A stretch of 64,000 bases of DNA from Aporrectodea caliginosa (lineage: Eukaryota > Annelida > Clitellata > Crassiclitellata > Lumbricidae). Made by a program: the position numbers and the translations under genes. The notes beneath the pieces are model-generated. The model made no database searches. It saw only the letters and a list, made by a program, of their open reading frames with translations, and was not told the origin of the DNA. Location of the stretch: assembly GCA_020284085.1 (NCBI GenBank), contig JACEVL010000020.1, positions 1,153,501 to 1,217,500 of the forward strand, given 5' to 3'. Shown here in pieces: positions 22,501 to 33,200 of the stretch. Within the stretch, counting starts at the first letter, position 1; every line of letters begins with the position of its first letter.

Positions 22501-23349
22501 AGGTAAGGCTTTTCTTGTATTCTGATTACTAACAGGAGGCAAGGCTTTGGTAGGTTTGGTTCTAACAGGAGGTGGAACTTGTGTATCTTCGTTTCGGATG
22601 GGAGATGAGGCTTTCATGTGCATATTCAAGTTGCTAAGGGTTTTTGGTGTTTAAGAGTAGTTTGTCTCAGAGTTTTCCCAGAGCCAAACCTAACTAAAAT
22701 TATCCTCTTCAGTTCTGATTGCAGCTGTTTATTAAGTAGTTTGGGAGAGAATGCTCGAGCTCTTTGACAGGCATTTTGAACGGCGTAACTGTTTCAGATG
22801 CAATATTTATTTGCTACCTGAAATAACCATAATTTGATGCCTATTTTGCGTTGTCTTTCCAAAATCCCTCCTATCACTTTATCTCAGCTGACAAGACGTT
22901 TCCTTGCCAAGATAGTTGAATGGTAATATGCTGGCATGAAGATCAGAAGGACGCGGGTTCAATACAAGCTAGCCCCGTAAGGTTCACTCAGCCTTCAACT
23001 CCCTGGGGCGACTGTAAAATGAGCAGTAGGAGAGATGGGTGCCTTGCAGGCTGCCATACAGTTAAATTCGACTGTTAAACTTGTTACCCTCTGTTACTAC
23101 TATATCATGTAATCTTACTGCGTACTTGTCAGTTTGAGTTAATAAACGAAGATTTAAAACAACAAAACGTGAATAAAATGTCCCAAGTTTTATTTTAACT
23201 ATCCACACTCAGGAAGTTTGGGTCTTATTGTTATTATTAATTAATATTATAATTATTATTATTATTATTATGGACGTTTGAGTAACCTTGACTGATGTAA
23301 ATTTTTTCAGTTTATGCTTATGGCATTGAACAGTAGCGCCATCGTCTGA
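16537..23349 (+). CDS. PEF1: PEF1 (peflin), penta-EF-hand protein, whole gene model
   Basis: Seven exons join in frame: 16537-16557, 17579-18196, 19174-19301, 20755-20829, 21235-21309, 22025-22193 and 23311-23349. They total 1125 nt (374 residues plus TGA). Exon junctions are fixed by phase and by AG acceptors; all donors are GT except exon 6, which uses GC. The N-terminal half is a Met/Pro/Gly/Ala-rich low-complexity region and the C-terminal half is a five-EF-hand module. Residues after the repeat, such as WNCFQ, AVDTDRTG, GNWTPFN, ALWKFI and FREKDT, align with vertebrate peflin. Known of the family: peflin dimerises with ALG-2 (PDCD6) and acts as a calcium-responsive adaptor at ER exit sites and in CUL3-KLHL12 ubiquitination. 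Vertebrate peflin is about 284 residues, so this protein is longer because of the repeat in exon 2. Sorcin or grancalcin are less likely given the long N-terminal region and the GNW motif. Confidence 0.93.
17579..18196 (+). CDS. PEF1: PEF1 exon 2 (low-complexity N-terminal region with decapeptide repeats)
   Basis: Acceptor TTTTAG and donor CAG|GTGAGC, 206 codons in phase 0. It carries nine tandem copies of a 30-bp unit (17699-17968) encoding MAGPMM followed by a variable tetrapeptide (PTPS, AGPT, AGPS or PMTS). A Gly/Pro/Tyr-rich stretch follows, and the exon ends at WNCFQ, the start of EF-hand 1. Two other frames stay open across the array because the unit is a multiple of three, but only this frame splices to the EF-hands. 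Confidence 0.9.
17699..17968 (+). repeat. Coding minisatellite, 9 x 30 bp, inside PEF1 exon 2
   Basis: Exact 30-bp periodicity with each unit starting ATGGCTGGGCCAATGATG. Variants alternate in blocks, which indicates recent unequal exchange. The unit length keeps the frame, so copy-number change alters the protein by ten residues at a time. Confidence 0.95.
18308..18690 (+). repeat. Minisatellite with repeated 5' splice-site consensus, PEF1 intron 2
   Basis: About 17 units of roughly 22 bp, alternating AAGGAGGTAAAGTACTTTGC and AAGGAGGTGAGTACTTAGC types. Eight units carry AG|GTGAGTA. The array starts about 110 nt after the true donor of exon 2. Confidence 0.92.
18700..19140 (+). repeat. Degenerate short minisatellite, PEF1 intron 2
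   Basis: Tandem units of about 14-15 bp built on GAAACTAAGTACTACG, continuing directly from the preceding array and sharing its AGTACT core. Confidence 0.8.
19174..19301 (+). CDS. PEF1: PEF1 exon 3 (EF-hand 1 and start of EF-hand 2)
   Basis: Acceptor CTTTAAG and donor ACAG|GTTAGG; enters in phase 0 and leaves after 2 nt of a codon. EF1 loop reads DTDRTGRITAVK, with Asp at positions 1 and 3 but Lys where the family has Glu at position 12. The exon continues through GNWTPFNAETCRLMIGMFDLN, where EF2 begins. Confidence 0.9.
19316..20275 (+). repeat. 20-bp minisatellite, PEF1 intron 3
   Basis: Nearly 1 kb of CCATGTAATTGTAATCATAA-type units, mostly 20 bp with 10-18 bp deletions. It starts 14 nt after the exon 3 donor. 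Confidence 0.93.
20340..20470 (+). mobile_element. SINE family C 3' part
   Basis: CACAATTGCTCAGCGCCATC, TGATAGTGTCACTTAGTA-type sequence and an ATAATA/ATGATG tail match the element at 45935-46108. The tRNA-like head is missing or decayed here. Confidence 0.6.
20755..20829 (+). CDS. PEF1: PEF1 exon 4 (EF-hand 2)
   Basis: Acceptor TCTCTAG and donor GAGAG|GTGAGA. Joined to exon 3 it completes the canonical EF2 loop DLNRNGTIGVQE, followed by FGALWKFILEWKGCFE, the conserved helix linking EF2 and EF3 in PEF proteins. 75 nt, with the same entry and exit phase as exon 5. Confidence 0.9.
20855..21050 (+). repeat. 24-bp minisatellite, PEF1 intron 4
   Basis: Units of GGCAATGTGCTAAAGGTCTT plus about 4 bp, at least six copies, starting about 25-30 nt after the exon 4 donor. 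Confidence 0.85.
21235..21309 (+). CDS. PEF1: PEF1 exon 5 (EF-hand 3)
   Basis: Acceptor GATGCAG and donor CT|GTAAGT. The EF3 loop DTNRSGNIDASE has all expected calcium ligands, followed by LQNAFSSFGFSL. Confidence 0.9.
21466..21600 (+). mobile_element. Possible hAT end in PEF1 intron 5
   Basis: CAGAGGTTCTTAACAGGTGT resembles the CAGNGGTTCTTAA hAT terminus; GTGTGTCAC/GTGTGTCGC repeats follow. No opposite end found. Confidence 0.35.
22025..22193 (+). CDS. PEF1: PEF1 exon 6 (EF-hands 4 and 5), GC donor
   Basis: Acceptor TTGGCAG. Encodes SVNFTQLCIRLFDRR through FIQICIMVRSLSDRFREKDTRQGG to VHYEE, matching the EF4-EF5 dimerisation region. Reading on past TATGAGGAG gives no family-like sequence. 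The next family-like codons lie at 23311 in phase 0, so the donor is GAG|GCAAGT, a GC-AG intron. Confidence 0.88.
22194..22370 (+). repeat. T-rich minisatellite directly at the PEF1 exon 6 donor
   Basis: CTTTTTGTTTTGTTCTT-type units of about 17 bp begin within 20 nt of the GC donor. Confidence 0.85.
22400..22620 (+). repeat. About 32-bp repeat carrying GAGGCAAG (exon-junction copy), PEF1 intron 6
   Basis: Units containing GGAGGCAAGAATTTTGTGTG or a variant recur near 22405, 22438, 22473, 22534 and 22566. The core GAGGCAAG equals the exon 6/intron 6 junction GAG|GCAAG. Confidence 0.7.
22890..23165 (+). mobile_element. SINE family A copy 2 (PEF1 intron 6)
   Basis: tRNA-like head with B-box GACGCGGGTTCAATAC, body TAAAATGAGCAGTAGGAGAG and CTTGCAGGCTGCC, tail GTCAGTTTGAGTTAATAAAC. 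Confidence 0.8.
23311..23349 (+). CDS. PEF1: PEF1 exon 7 (C-terminus and stop)
   Basis: Strong acceptor (ATTTTTTCAG) followed by 12 codons FMLMALNSSAIV and TGA, matching the short C-terminal tail after the fifth EF-hand in peflins. Candidate AATAAA poly(A) signals occur downstream at 23842-23847 and 23943-23948. Confidence 0.82.
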   Translation, partial: FMLMALNSSAIV

Positions 23350-24700
23350 TGAAAGTTTGAAGTCGTGATCTGAAGATGTTCGAAGCCAGGAGCTGTTGGT
23401 TTTAAGTTAACGAGCAAATCTCCGGGTGATAAAAGCAATTTCTTCAAACAGCAACATGTTGGTTTTACTTGCACTGTTTCTGCAGAGATTTTACCTCTCA
23501 CAATGTGCATTTTGGCTGCTTCATACAGCTCCAATGGAAGGTCAAAACATTCCTCAGCTTTAAATGTTCTATTGAAGAATGTGTAATTTTTGCACTGAAA
23601 GGCTGTTGCTGCTTCAAGTTTTCACAGTTCAACTATTTTTAAGAGTGCACTTGGTACAGAATCAAATACATGTCACCCTACCTTTTGGAAAGACAGTGTG
23701 AGACCTTGTGCTTAATTACTGCTGAAGTTTATGATGATGAAAAAGTTACCAAATAGATTCTACAGAAAGTTTAAGACGTTTGTAAAGGAGTAATTTTGGT
23801 AATGTTGTGCAAGACGTTGCTTGTAGGCTTATGAGAATGGAAATAAAACGAATTAACAATGTAATCTCTAAAGATTGATTTAAAATGTCATCATAATACA
23901 AGTGACCTCTGTCAGTGTTAAAGTGAAACATCTTTGAAGTGCAATAAACTTCAGTCGCGCCCCTATCTGTTGGAAAGAGTGTGAGGCCTGTGGCCAGGGA
24001 CACCAGGTGCCTTCTGTATAATTACTGATGCTTCAAGATTATTTTGTTGGGTGTGTGTGGCTGTGGCATCTTGTGAATGTATACTTTGTAAATCGTTTAG
24101 TCTTAAGAGATACATCTTGATGAAACACTATTTAAATTCGTGACGGATTGAATACTTCTGCTTGATGCTAAGTAATTGTTATTAATCAAAGGATACAAAA
24201 TACATAATTTAAGCAAGGTTGTCCAGTAAGTTATTTTATTTGTCATGTTGCTTCTTCATTTGATATTGTACTGCAGAAGACTGTATTTAGGAAGAATGTG
24301 ATTGCGTTAAGTATCTTGTGAATATACACTTTGTAAATACCGATCATTTTTGAATTGCAATTGACCAGTATGTGATATTGTGAGCACTGAATCTCGTGCC
24401 AAGCATTTCTATTTTCAAGAACTGTTTATCACTGACTTGTGACAATGTGTCACTTTTTTACTAAGATGCCTGCATTCGTTTACAGCACATGTTTGAAATG
24501 TTATCATGTGAATTGTCCGTTACTTGAGAAACTAGCGATTGAGAAAATGCACGACAATTAATACTGAGCAAAGAAATTATATAAACTCTTCCTCAAAACC
24601 ACTGTGTTGTATAGATTTCTACTCTTAGTTACATTGATGGGTAGGGTCACAGTATAAATTGATAGGTTGGGCAAATTGATATGTTGAGCACAGCAGTGCA
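23350..24700 (+). other. PEF1 3' UTR and intergenic DNA
   Basis: AT-rich, with candidate AATAAA signals at 23842 and 23943. A motif (GTGAATGTATACTTTGTAAA near 24074, again near 24318) suggests a local duplication. No other gene. Confidence 0.5.
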
Positions 24701-24721
24701 TATTTTAACTGTTTAACTACT

Positions 24722-24800
24722 GGGACAAATGTCCCAGTAGTTTTAGGATATGTCCCAGTAGTTTTAGGATATGTCCCAGTAGTTTTGGTGATTTGTCCTA
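24722..24800 (+). repeat. 25-bp tandem repeat, about three copies
   Basis: ATGTCCCAGTAGTTTTAGG units. Confidence 0.85.
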
Positions 24801-24859
24801 GGTAATACTCTAATTTCATAACATTGGAATTACAGTAGGAGACTTTGTCCCACTAGTCA

Positions 24860-25312
24860 GTGGTGTAATATAAAGGGGGGGAAGTTGTGTCTATTATGTA
24901 CCCGTACGTAGAGAGTGAGGGTGGATTGAGGAGGGGAAAATTTTTGGTGGAAAACACTCGTTACTACCCCCCTCAAAAAATTCTACAAGCAAGAACTGTC
25001 ATTACTAGCTCCCTGGAAAAATTTATGGAAAAACTATATAGATACGAGGCGGCGTGGTACAAAGCACGCTTCCTGAAAGGCCATCAGAAATTTTGGCGGA
25101 AGTAATGAAGATAATTTTCCGCCGGACTGCTCTCCACGGGCGGCGCAACGACACGAACCCTAGTAGTTACGCCCTGTGTAACTAACGGGACCTTGAAAAT
25201 TTTTGACCGCTACCCACCCCCCCGGTCGTCAACTTTTCGAGTATGTTGGGCACTTGCCTGGTGTGCGGCATGGTACAAAGCACGAACCCTACTACTTACG
25301 CCACCCACTGGT
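24860..25312. mobile_element. TIR element CAGTGGTGTAA...TTACGCCACCCACTG
   Basis: Imperfect inverted ends, G-run near the left end, flanks GTCCCACTAG/GTCCCAGTAG drawn from the neighbouring tandem repeat. Target duplication uncertain. Confidence 0.45.
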
Positions 25313-25448
25313 CCCAGTAGTCAAAATCCGTTAAAATATGCACTGGAGCACAGTATAAAAAGATAGATTGGGGCGAGGTAATCTGTTCCGTTTCCGTTAC
25401 ACAACGTGCAAGACTTTCCACATCAAATTAGGTTCCAAAGATTTAGGG

Positions 25449-25767
25449 CAGTGCTTCGCAAAGTGGTGGTCCACAGACCGGTGCCGGTCCGCACAGGGAG
25501 TCAAGAAACTGGTCAAATTGTCTCGGAATCAAGAAATGGATATTGCATTTTTAAAAGTCATGGCAAAAAACACTCAATAGGCCAGCATTTAAAGGGCAAT
25601 TGAGTCATAGAATTGACTAAACATACATTTAAATCAATTTTAATACATATTTGAGAAATTTATTTTGGTGATCATAAAAGAGAAATAATTAATAAATTGG
25701 GCACCGGTCCTCCTGCAGTGGGAAAATTCCTGCCAGTCCATGACACTAAAATGTTTGGGAAGCACTG
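25449..25767. mobile_element. Non-autonomous hAT (319 bp)
   Basis: Ends CAGTGCTTCGCAAAG and TTTGGGAAGCACTG with 8-bp flanks ATTTAGGG/ATTTAAGG (7 of 8). Inner GGTCCACAGACCGGTGCCGG is typical of this hAT group. Confidence 0.85.
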
Positions 25768-25775
25768 ATTTAAGG

Positions 25776-26776
25776 TACGAAAAACAGTGGACATGACATG
25801 ACCTTTTATTATCATAAACGCATTTAAATAAAAACCATAATTATAAGCTCATTGACATATGCACAGTTAAAACGCATGCAGAAACATGCACAGACAAAAT
25901 TCAGCATCATGGCAAAGCAGTTAATTTCAGAGACAAAAAATAGTAAAATCATTGTTCAAGATTTCCGACGTTTGTTATTTTCGCTGCTCTTAAAAACGTT
26001 CAATTGTTGCTCGCTGTTACGCAGTTTCGTTAAAACTAGATTGTTTCGAACATTTCAAAACTAGATTGTTCTGGAAAGCTAGGCTACTGCAAAGCAGCTG
26101 AAAACACGGGAACCCAACGGGGATTTTTGGTTTGGTTTAGCCCCCTGCTCTTGTTGAACAGAGAACATGGAATTCAACGAGGCCTTCCGCAACCGGGGCA
26201 GTGCACCACGGACTGTATCGCTGTAATGGATTTGCTGCGCTCCGCTCAAAAAATCACCCTTTCCAACCTCACCCAACCGCTCTGCAGAAACGACCACATT
26301 GTTTGCAGAATGATATTTACTATTCACATTAAGTCAACATAAAAATTTAAAATACAATTTCAATCCATCGTTTCATTACTATCTGGAATGAAGCACAGCG
26401 TCAAAGGACGTAGGACGACAGCGTCACTCACATTACAGATGAAGACGCCCGCAGCGTCCGACTCCTCGAGTGTCGTTGCAGATAATCTTCATGTGATAAA
26501 TATTTTGCGTTTCTTCGAATCAGGTCTCACAACAAATCCCCAGTGACAAGAGAGCGAAACTAGAGATCAATGTCAACAGCCCACACGTGCGCCTGCCCCG
26601 CGGTGAACGATTCTGGGAGCCAAACTGAGAGGAATTTCGTTCGAGACGGGTTTAGACGGACAGGGGTATATCTGCTTTCGTAGCGCTCGGCTGCAAACAT
26701 CTTTGCAACTCAGTACTGAACATGAACGGAACAGCTGGTGAAAGACGACGCCAGACAGCAACCCACTAACGCGTCG
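25776..26776 (-). other. TNRC6 3' flank, probable 3' UTR
   Basis: Downstream of the TNRC6 stop. The best minus-strand AATAAA is near 25808-25803. No separate gene recognised. Confidence 0.35.
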
Positions 26777-27265
26777 CTACTGGCCGCCAAGAAGATCACC
26801 TGGAAGGTATGCAGCACCGTGATCTTCAAGACCGAGCGGCCATGAGCTTCCGGCGCCTATGCCGCCAACGGCGTTCCACGAGTTGGTGCCGAGACCGGCG
26901 CCGCCTCCTACCGACGACCCCCACTGGCCGGCTGCGACCATATCCGGTCGGTTGAGCTGGCCCGGATGCAGGCCCGAGTAGGCGCCGCCCAGAGACGGCA
27001 GGGGTGGACGAGCGAAAGCGCTGGGTTGAGGCGCGGCCCCCCCGCGCCCGTTGGGGTCGAGCAGCTGGGCGACATCGGATTCGGTGATGAAGTCGACGAT
27101 GAGCTGAGTGTTGCCGAGCTTACAGGAATGCAGACTGCGCTGGGCCTTGGCGGCCTCCTCCACCTTGCTGTAGCCTACGATGGCGCCCCCTCGGATGACG
27201 CCCGCAAAGAACTTGACGACCTGACCGTGCTGCAGACAGAGCGCCTGCAGAGTCCCGTTCTCAAC
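26777..27265 (-). CDS. TNRC6: TNRC6 exon 9 (RRM rest, C-terminal silencing tail, stop)
   Basis: Acceptor CCGACAG, then VENGTLQALCLQHGQVV, the RRM continuation in phase with exon 8, through EEAAKAQRSLHSCKLGNTQLIVDF. A Gly/Ser tail follows with GQWGSS and SSWPLG tryptophans and the terminal PGDLLGGQ before TAG. These C-terminal Trp motifs bind CCR4-NOT in the family. Confidence 0.92.
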   Translation of the reverse strand, partial: VENGTLQALCLQHGQVVKFFAGVIRGGAIVGYSKVEEAAKAQRSLHSCKLGNTQLIVDFITESDVAQLLDPNGRGGAAPQPSAFARPPLPSLGGAYSGLHPGQLNRPDMVAAGQWGSSVGGGAGLGTNSWNAVGGIGAGSSWPLGLEDHGAAYLPGDLLGGQ

Positions 27266-30200
27266 CTGTCGGTTAGATTGCACAGGCACACCATCAGCAG
27301 CCATTTATCTAGGTCATGCAGTTATCTAGGTCAGTTATCTAGGTCAGGCATTTACCTGGGTCAGTCATTTATCTGCCATTCATTTATCTATGTCAATCGT
27401 TTATCTGCATTCATTTATCTGTGTCAGTCATTTATATATGTCAGTCATTTATCTAAGTCAGTTATTTATCTAAGTCAGGCATTTATCTATGTCAGTCATT
27501 GCTCTACATCAGTTATTTATCTAAGTCAGCCGTTCATCTAGGTCATCAGTAATTTATCTAGATCAGTAATTTATCTTTGTCAGTCATATATCTTTGTCAG
27601 TCATTTATCTTTGTCAGTCATTTATCTTTGTCAGTCATTTATCAATGACAGTAATTTACCTAGGTCAGTCATTAACCTGCCATTCGTTTATCTATGTCAG
27701 TTATTTATTACGTCAGCCATTTATCTGGGTCACTCATCTATCAAGCACAGTCGTTGGTCAAGAACACTCCTTACAATAGTTCTTCTGTATTAAGTATCGC
27801 TTTACGACAACTGTCCATTGTAATGACGTCAAGATCTAATGCAGAACAAATGTTGGATCTATGATCTAAACCACGCCTTATCCGAATTTCGTTAATGCAC
27901 GATCCAAAGAAGTTATGCAAACAAAAGCCCTGGAAGCTTAGTTCAATGGGATTAAATACCCAAAGCCCTGGAAGCTTACGTTCAACGGGATCTTCTTTAC
28001 GTGGTTTCAAGTCTTACCAATGACCTTCTCAATTAATAAAACTGATCAAAAATCAGGATTCTGAAAATATCTACAAGCTGAAGCTCTTACATTTGTTTTC
28101 CCCAACATTGCATGTGCAACAATGTGATCAGGTAGTTAGTTCATACACACCTGTACCATTTAAACCTACATTTTATGCACAACAATGTTTTACCGTAACT
28201 ACATCTCGTCACACAAGCATAAAACTATACAAATGTTTTGCAGATCTATACATTACTGTGTTCCTACCTGAGGTGTAAGATTTCTTATCATCAGCCAATT
28301 CGAAGAAGCACCAGGCCAATTGTTCATCACTGCAGACAAAAAACAACTCCATTTACGGTCAATCTAACAGGAAAATAAACTTCTGACTGCCAACCGAAGT
28401 TTCCACAAATTTTAAAACTAATTCCAGGATGTCTGGGTTCAACTTCCCTACACTCTTTTCCTTCTATGCACAGGTCAATCAAGGTCAATCGAATAGTGGT
28501 GAATTTCATTCTGCCCACTCCACAATTACTGTAAATTTTAAGAAAACAGTAATTCTAGTTTGTTAAGGTACATGCTGATGGGAAAGTCCAAGATGGCAGA
28601 CAAACTTAACTGTCTTCATTGCAATAAACAGTCCGCTTGCCTTGTTCCAAACATCGGTCCAAATCACCTTCAGCATGTGCAATGATTGAAATTTTTTGTA
28701 GAAAGAAAGTAGTAACTAAGTCAGTCACTACATTATTAACTGTTTTCAAGCTTTACACAACAGATACCAAATTATTCGAATTTACGCGATTAATCAAAGT
28801 TAAATTTTAGACATTAATCGATTAATTTTTGTTACAATCAGTACCAGCCCTCGTTTAAATTACGAATTAATTAAGAAAGACTTGCTAGATGCATATTCTG
28901 TGCGATCTCCTGGCGCCCAAGAGATGCTTCGATTGTAGTGCCATTGAGGTTTGTTTTGGATATTGAGACCCGGAGGAGGCAGAGCCGCATTTCGGCTCCA
29001 GGGGTCGACGGACAGCGACGGTGGAGGCTCGTTCAACCAGGTATTTGAGAGACCTGTCGCCGGACTCTGCAGGCTCTGGGTCGAGCCGGACTTTCCGAGC
29101 GAACTCGAGCTGCGCGAGTCGGCTCCGCCGCCGGCGTTGTTCTTGCCGAGGATGCTCATGACCTGGATGTCATTGATCGTGCTGATGGTGTTACGGGTGA
29201 CGCTGCCTGGAGTAATGTACGGGTCGTCCTCCACGTTCTTCGTGCTTGGGCCCTGCCACGGCTTCCCGGGCACGAACTCCTCGATGTCGAGCGCCGAATT
29301 CGGGACCGTCGAGTTGGCGCCCGAGCCGGCGGCACTCTCCGAAGCGGCAGTGGTAGACGAGAGAGTAGATGTTTGAGCGGTGCTGGCGGCCGACAGCACC
29401 TTGGTGTCAGAGGCCGAGGCGCCGGCCGACGCGTCTTCCGGGGCGGGCGACACCCCGGACCACGACGAGGCAGATGAGGACATAGGCAACCAGGTGGAGT
29501 CGGCGGTCGGCATGTCGAGCCCGCTGCCGCCCCCACCCCCGACGGAATGTTGGACAGACTTGGTGACTTCGGCGTCGTTGTCCAGCTTCCACTGGCTCAT
29601 GAGACGCGACGCCGGCGTGCCGTCGTCCTTGATCTGGAGACCTTTGAGCAGCTGGTCGACCTGCGGCATGGCGCCGACGGAGGACGCGGGCACGGACGCC
29701 ATCTGGACGATCTGCGTCTTGACTTGGTCAATCTGCTGCTGGAGCCCGACGTTGGTGAGGGTGAGCTCGAGCAGGTGGTGCTGAACGGCGCTGGAGAGGA
29801 CGGGGCCCTGGTGCTGGCGCTGGATGAGCTGGCACTGTTCGGTGACCTTCTGGTGCATCTCGTGCAGCTGGAGCAGTCGCTGGACGTTGACGACGAAGTT
29901 GTGATTGGTGAGCATGTGCGGCTTGATCAGCTGTTTCGGCAGCAGGCCGAGGTGAATGGCGTTCTGGATGCTCTGGACCAGCTGCTGCATCAACTGCTGC
30001 TGCTGTTGTTGCTGCTGCTGCTGTTGGGGTGGTGAAAACACGGAGTTGTTCATCACCTGATTGGTTCTCTGCAACAGACACACGGCTCCATTCGTCATAC
30101 ACTCAACCCATAACAACCATCACCAAATCAATTACAAAGGGGTGTCAAGCTTTTTAATGGCGGGTCTGTGCCAATATTTTCCAGGATGCCGAAGGCGCCT

Positions 30201-33200
30201 GAGCAAAATGGGGGTAGGGATCTGGGGCGGGGTTCAGTGGTTCCGTCCCGAGAATTTTTTTGGCAAAACTAAACTTAACTGGTGCATTTTTAGCATACAG
30301 TTTTAATTTCTATCTTAAAAACCTCTATTGTGGAGTGAGGATTTAGTATAGACTGGCTTCTAGCTTTTAGTACAAACTGGCTTCTTGCTAGCACAATTTG
30401 ATTTAGCTTCACATGCAGTGAAAAATCACAGAAGACAAGTTAATTTCTCGATCAAAGAATAGGTTAATTTTTTCCATCAAAGAAAGGCTCAACTTTTGAC
30501 CACGCTATGACTAAATTTCCCCCCAAAAAAAACAGGTTAATTACCCACCGAAGTATGTGTTAATTGCTCCATGTTGTACAACAAGATACAAACAATCGGC
30601 CTACCTGCAAGAGAGAATTGAAGTCTGGCATTGTCGATTGTTGGCTGCCCAGACTAGAACCGAATTGCTGAAGACTAGCAGGTCCGACGGGCCTCATCGG
30701 ATTGGCCAGGGCTTGCTGGGGGTTGGCACCGACTCCCACTCCACCCAGATTAAATGGATTGTTATTGAGCTGTCCCAGAGATGGCAAGCCAAACAGGATA
30801 CTGTTTGCGTCGAGCGAAGCGTCAGAGGTAAGTTCGTCGTTAGGTCGCAGCAGACCACGACCTCTGTGGAGATCAGCGACCTCGGGGTCAACACGAAGGC
30901 GAGCGGCTAGCAGTTCACCTGAAACAGAACACGCAGTGTCCTAAAAAGCCTGCAAACTAGATTCACTTATCTACAAATGCTGAAGCACGTAGGGCTGTGT
31001 AAAGTTACACCGCACCTTTGCTTTTGTAGGTCCCTCCTCCTGGAATGACCTTCCTCCCTCTTACGCCCTACGATATTGGCTGGGTCTCTCCCTCATCTGC
31101 CCGCTGCTTGCAGACCTTTTTATTCCCTTGGGGCTACCACACTGAGAGTGCCTCTAAATAGCTAAAAATGTAAGAGGCACTTTACATATGTTCAAATACA
31201 TAATTTTACATCCACGCTCTAAAAAGTGCTGTAATCTGCTTTAGATAATCACAGCTGTTAGATCTCTAAGATTTGAGAGTTGCTTGTGGGCGATGGTCCA
31301 AAATCCAGGGAAATGGGCCAAGGCTGTCCACATGAGCACGTCAAGACTGATCACATCTTCCTTAGAATTTCACAACTGACACTGCAATCTAAGTCACAGG
31401 TATTCCTAAATGTTCACATCATCACTGCCTATAAACGCATTTATTCCAAGAAATCATTGAAGTAAGACACTGAAACTTGCAACATCTAGCGATATAATCT
31501 AAGCGCCAAGTCATTTAAAATCGGAATACAAAGTTCTGTCTATTTTATCATGCATAGAAACAAATGAATAGCTTACTGATAGCACTCTCTAGGTTCATGT
31601 TATTGCTTATGAGAGCATTCTGGGCATCTTCTTTCTGCAAACAATCATTTTCATACACGTTAGCAGCGTACCTCTCAGCGACATCGCTCCAGATAACGTT
31701 GTATACAAAAACCATTGCGGATTATCAACAACTGTTTTCAAGCATAATGGGATCCATTGTAGATCCATAAAAACATCTGGCTTTAGTTGGACAAATTTAG
31801 AATATCACAAAAATACATTTTTATTCAACAGTTCAACCACAGACATCAGTATTACCATGACGTTATATTTCTACCCCTCAATAATACATTTTCATTCACT
31901 GATGTTGAATTTTTGGTGAAACAAACGGAATAATGTCGCAAGGTCGAAGATCACAGGTTCTTCATTAAAATGACAAAATTGTGAGTAGGTTGTTCTAAGC
32001 TCGGGGAAATTACGCCCATCTTTTCATCTTCTCACTTGCAATAACATATCATACAATGTATTCACCACAGGGATGTGGAACCTAACACATGCTCATTTAA
32101 ATACAATAGAAAAAAATGGAATATCTGTTCATTGCAAACACGCATCGTCAAAAACCCAATATATGTCACAAATCCAACCTTTAGACATTAGGTTTAACAG
32201 TCTGGATGTTAACATTTAATATCAAATGTTGCTTCTTAAGCAGGAACAGACAGAAAGAAGAAAGGTCGAATGCACTCACTCGAAATCCCATGTTGAGAAG
32301 CTGCTGGAGGACGACACTTCTTTGCGGAGTTGGGCCCTTTGACCCACCAACCCCAGTCATGACAAAGTCATTCTGAAACACATGTTACAAATATACCAAA
32401 CACCAGCAATGCAGAAAACAGACATGTATGCATGTAACAGGATACTTGCTACAGCATTTATCTTTGGTAGCACTTCAACAAGCCGCATCGGTTTCCCTGT
32501 TGCTTTTAGTACACTCTCATCGTTAAAGTGTTAAGTATCTCACAAAAGCACTGCCTGCACTATTCGATACGATGTTAAATGTTGTTAAGAATGGATACTT
32601 CGTCCATAAGCAAAACAATGCACAGAAAACTAGAAGAGTCACCAATGGCATGCCTACGCACACAAGTGAAGTCACCTATCAGATTCCCATTCATAGTCGA
32701 CATGTGTTATCATGTTCAGAGTCTCTGTACCAATGTCAGTGCACTAGGATTTCAAGGATGAACCGACTTGCATTCTCAGCCCAAAGAAGAATACATAAAT
32801 GTTAAAATAGTGCTGAGAAATCGGCAAAAACAAATTTGGGCACTACCATTTGGGATTTTGGGTACAGGACAAACTGTCTGACATGTTTCTACCAGATGTG
32901 TCAAAGTTTTAATTAAAATTCTGCCAAGCCTCTGGTTCCTTTCACACGCCTGCCAGTTATAAAACGAAAATGTTCGGCCATTAAATTACGATTAATACTG
33001 CACTGCATGTATACTGTGACCTCTCAACAGACTGGCCAAATACACGAGTTGTTCCCTACCACATAATTAGTGCTGGGAATGGTGTAAAGTGAACACGGTG
33101 CCTACTGTCAACTCTGCGTGTACAGACACCCGCCAATGGTGATATTTTAGCTGAATGGCTACCATAATTTGCTTACCAATACATCATTTGTTAATGACGT

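Noticed and set aside
26966..27541. 191-codon plus-strand frame opposite TNRC6 exon 9
   Set aside because: Shadow of the GC-rich minus-strand exon running into an 18-bp minisatellite.
31570..31640. Weak plus-strand frame over TNRC6 exon 5
   Set aside because: The minus-strand UBA exon explains the sequence.
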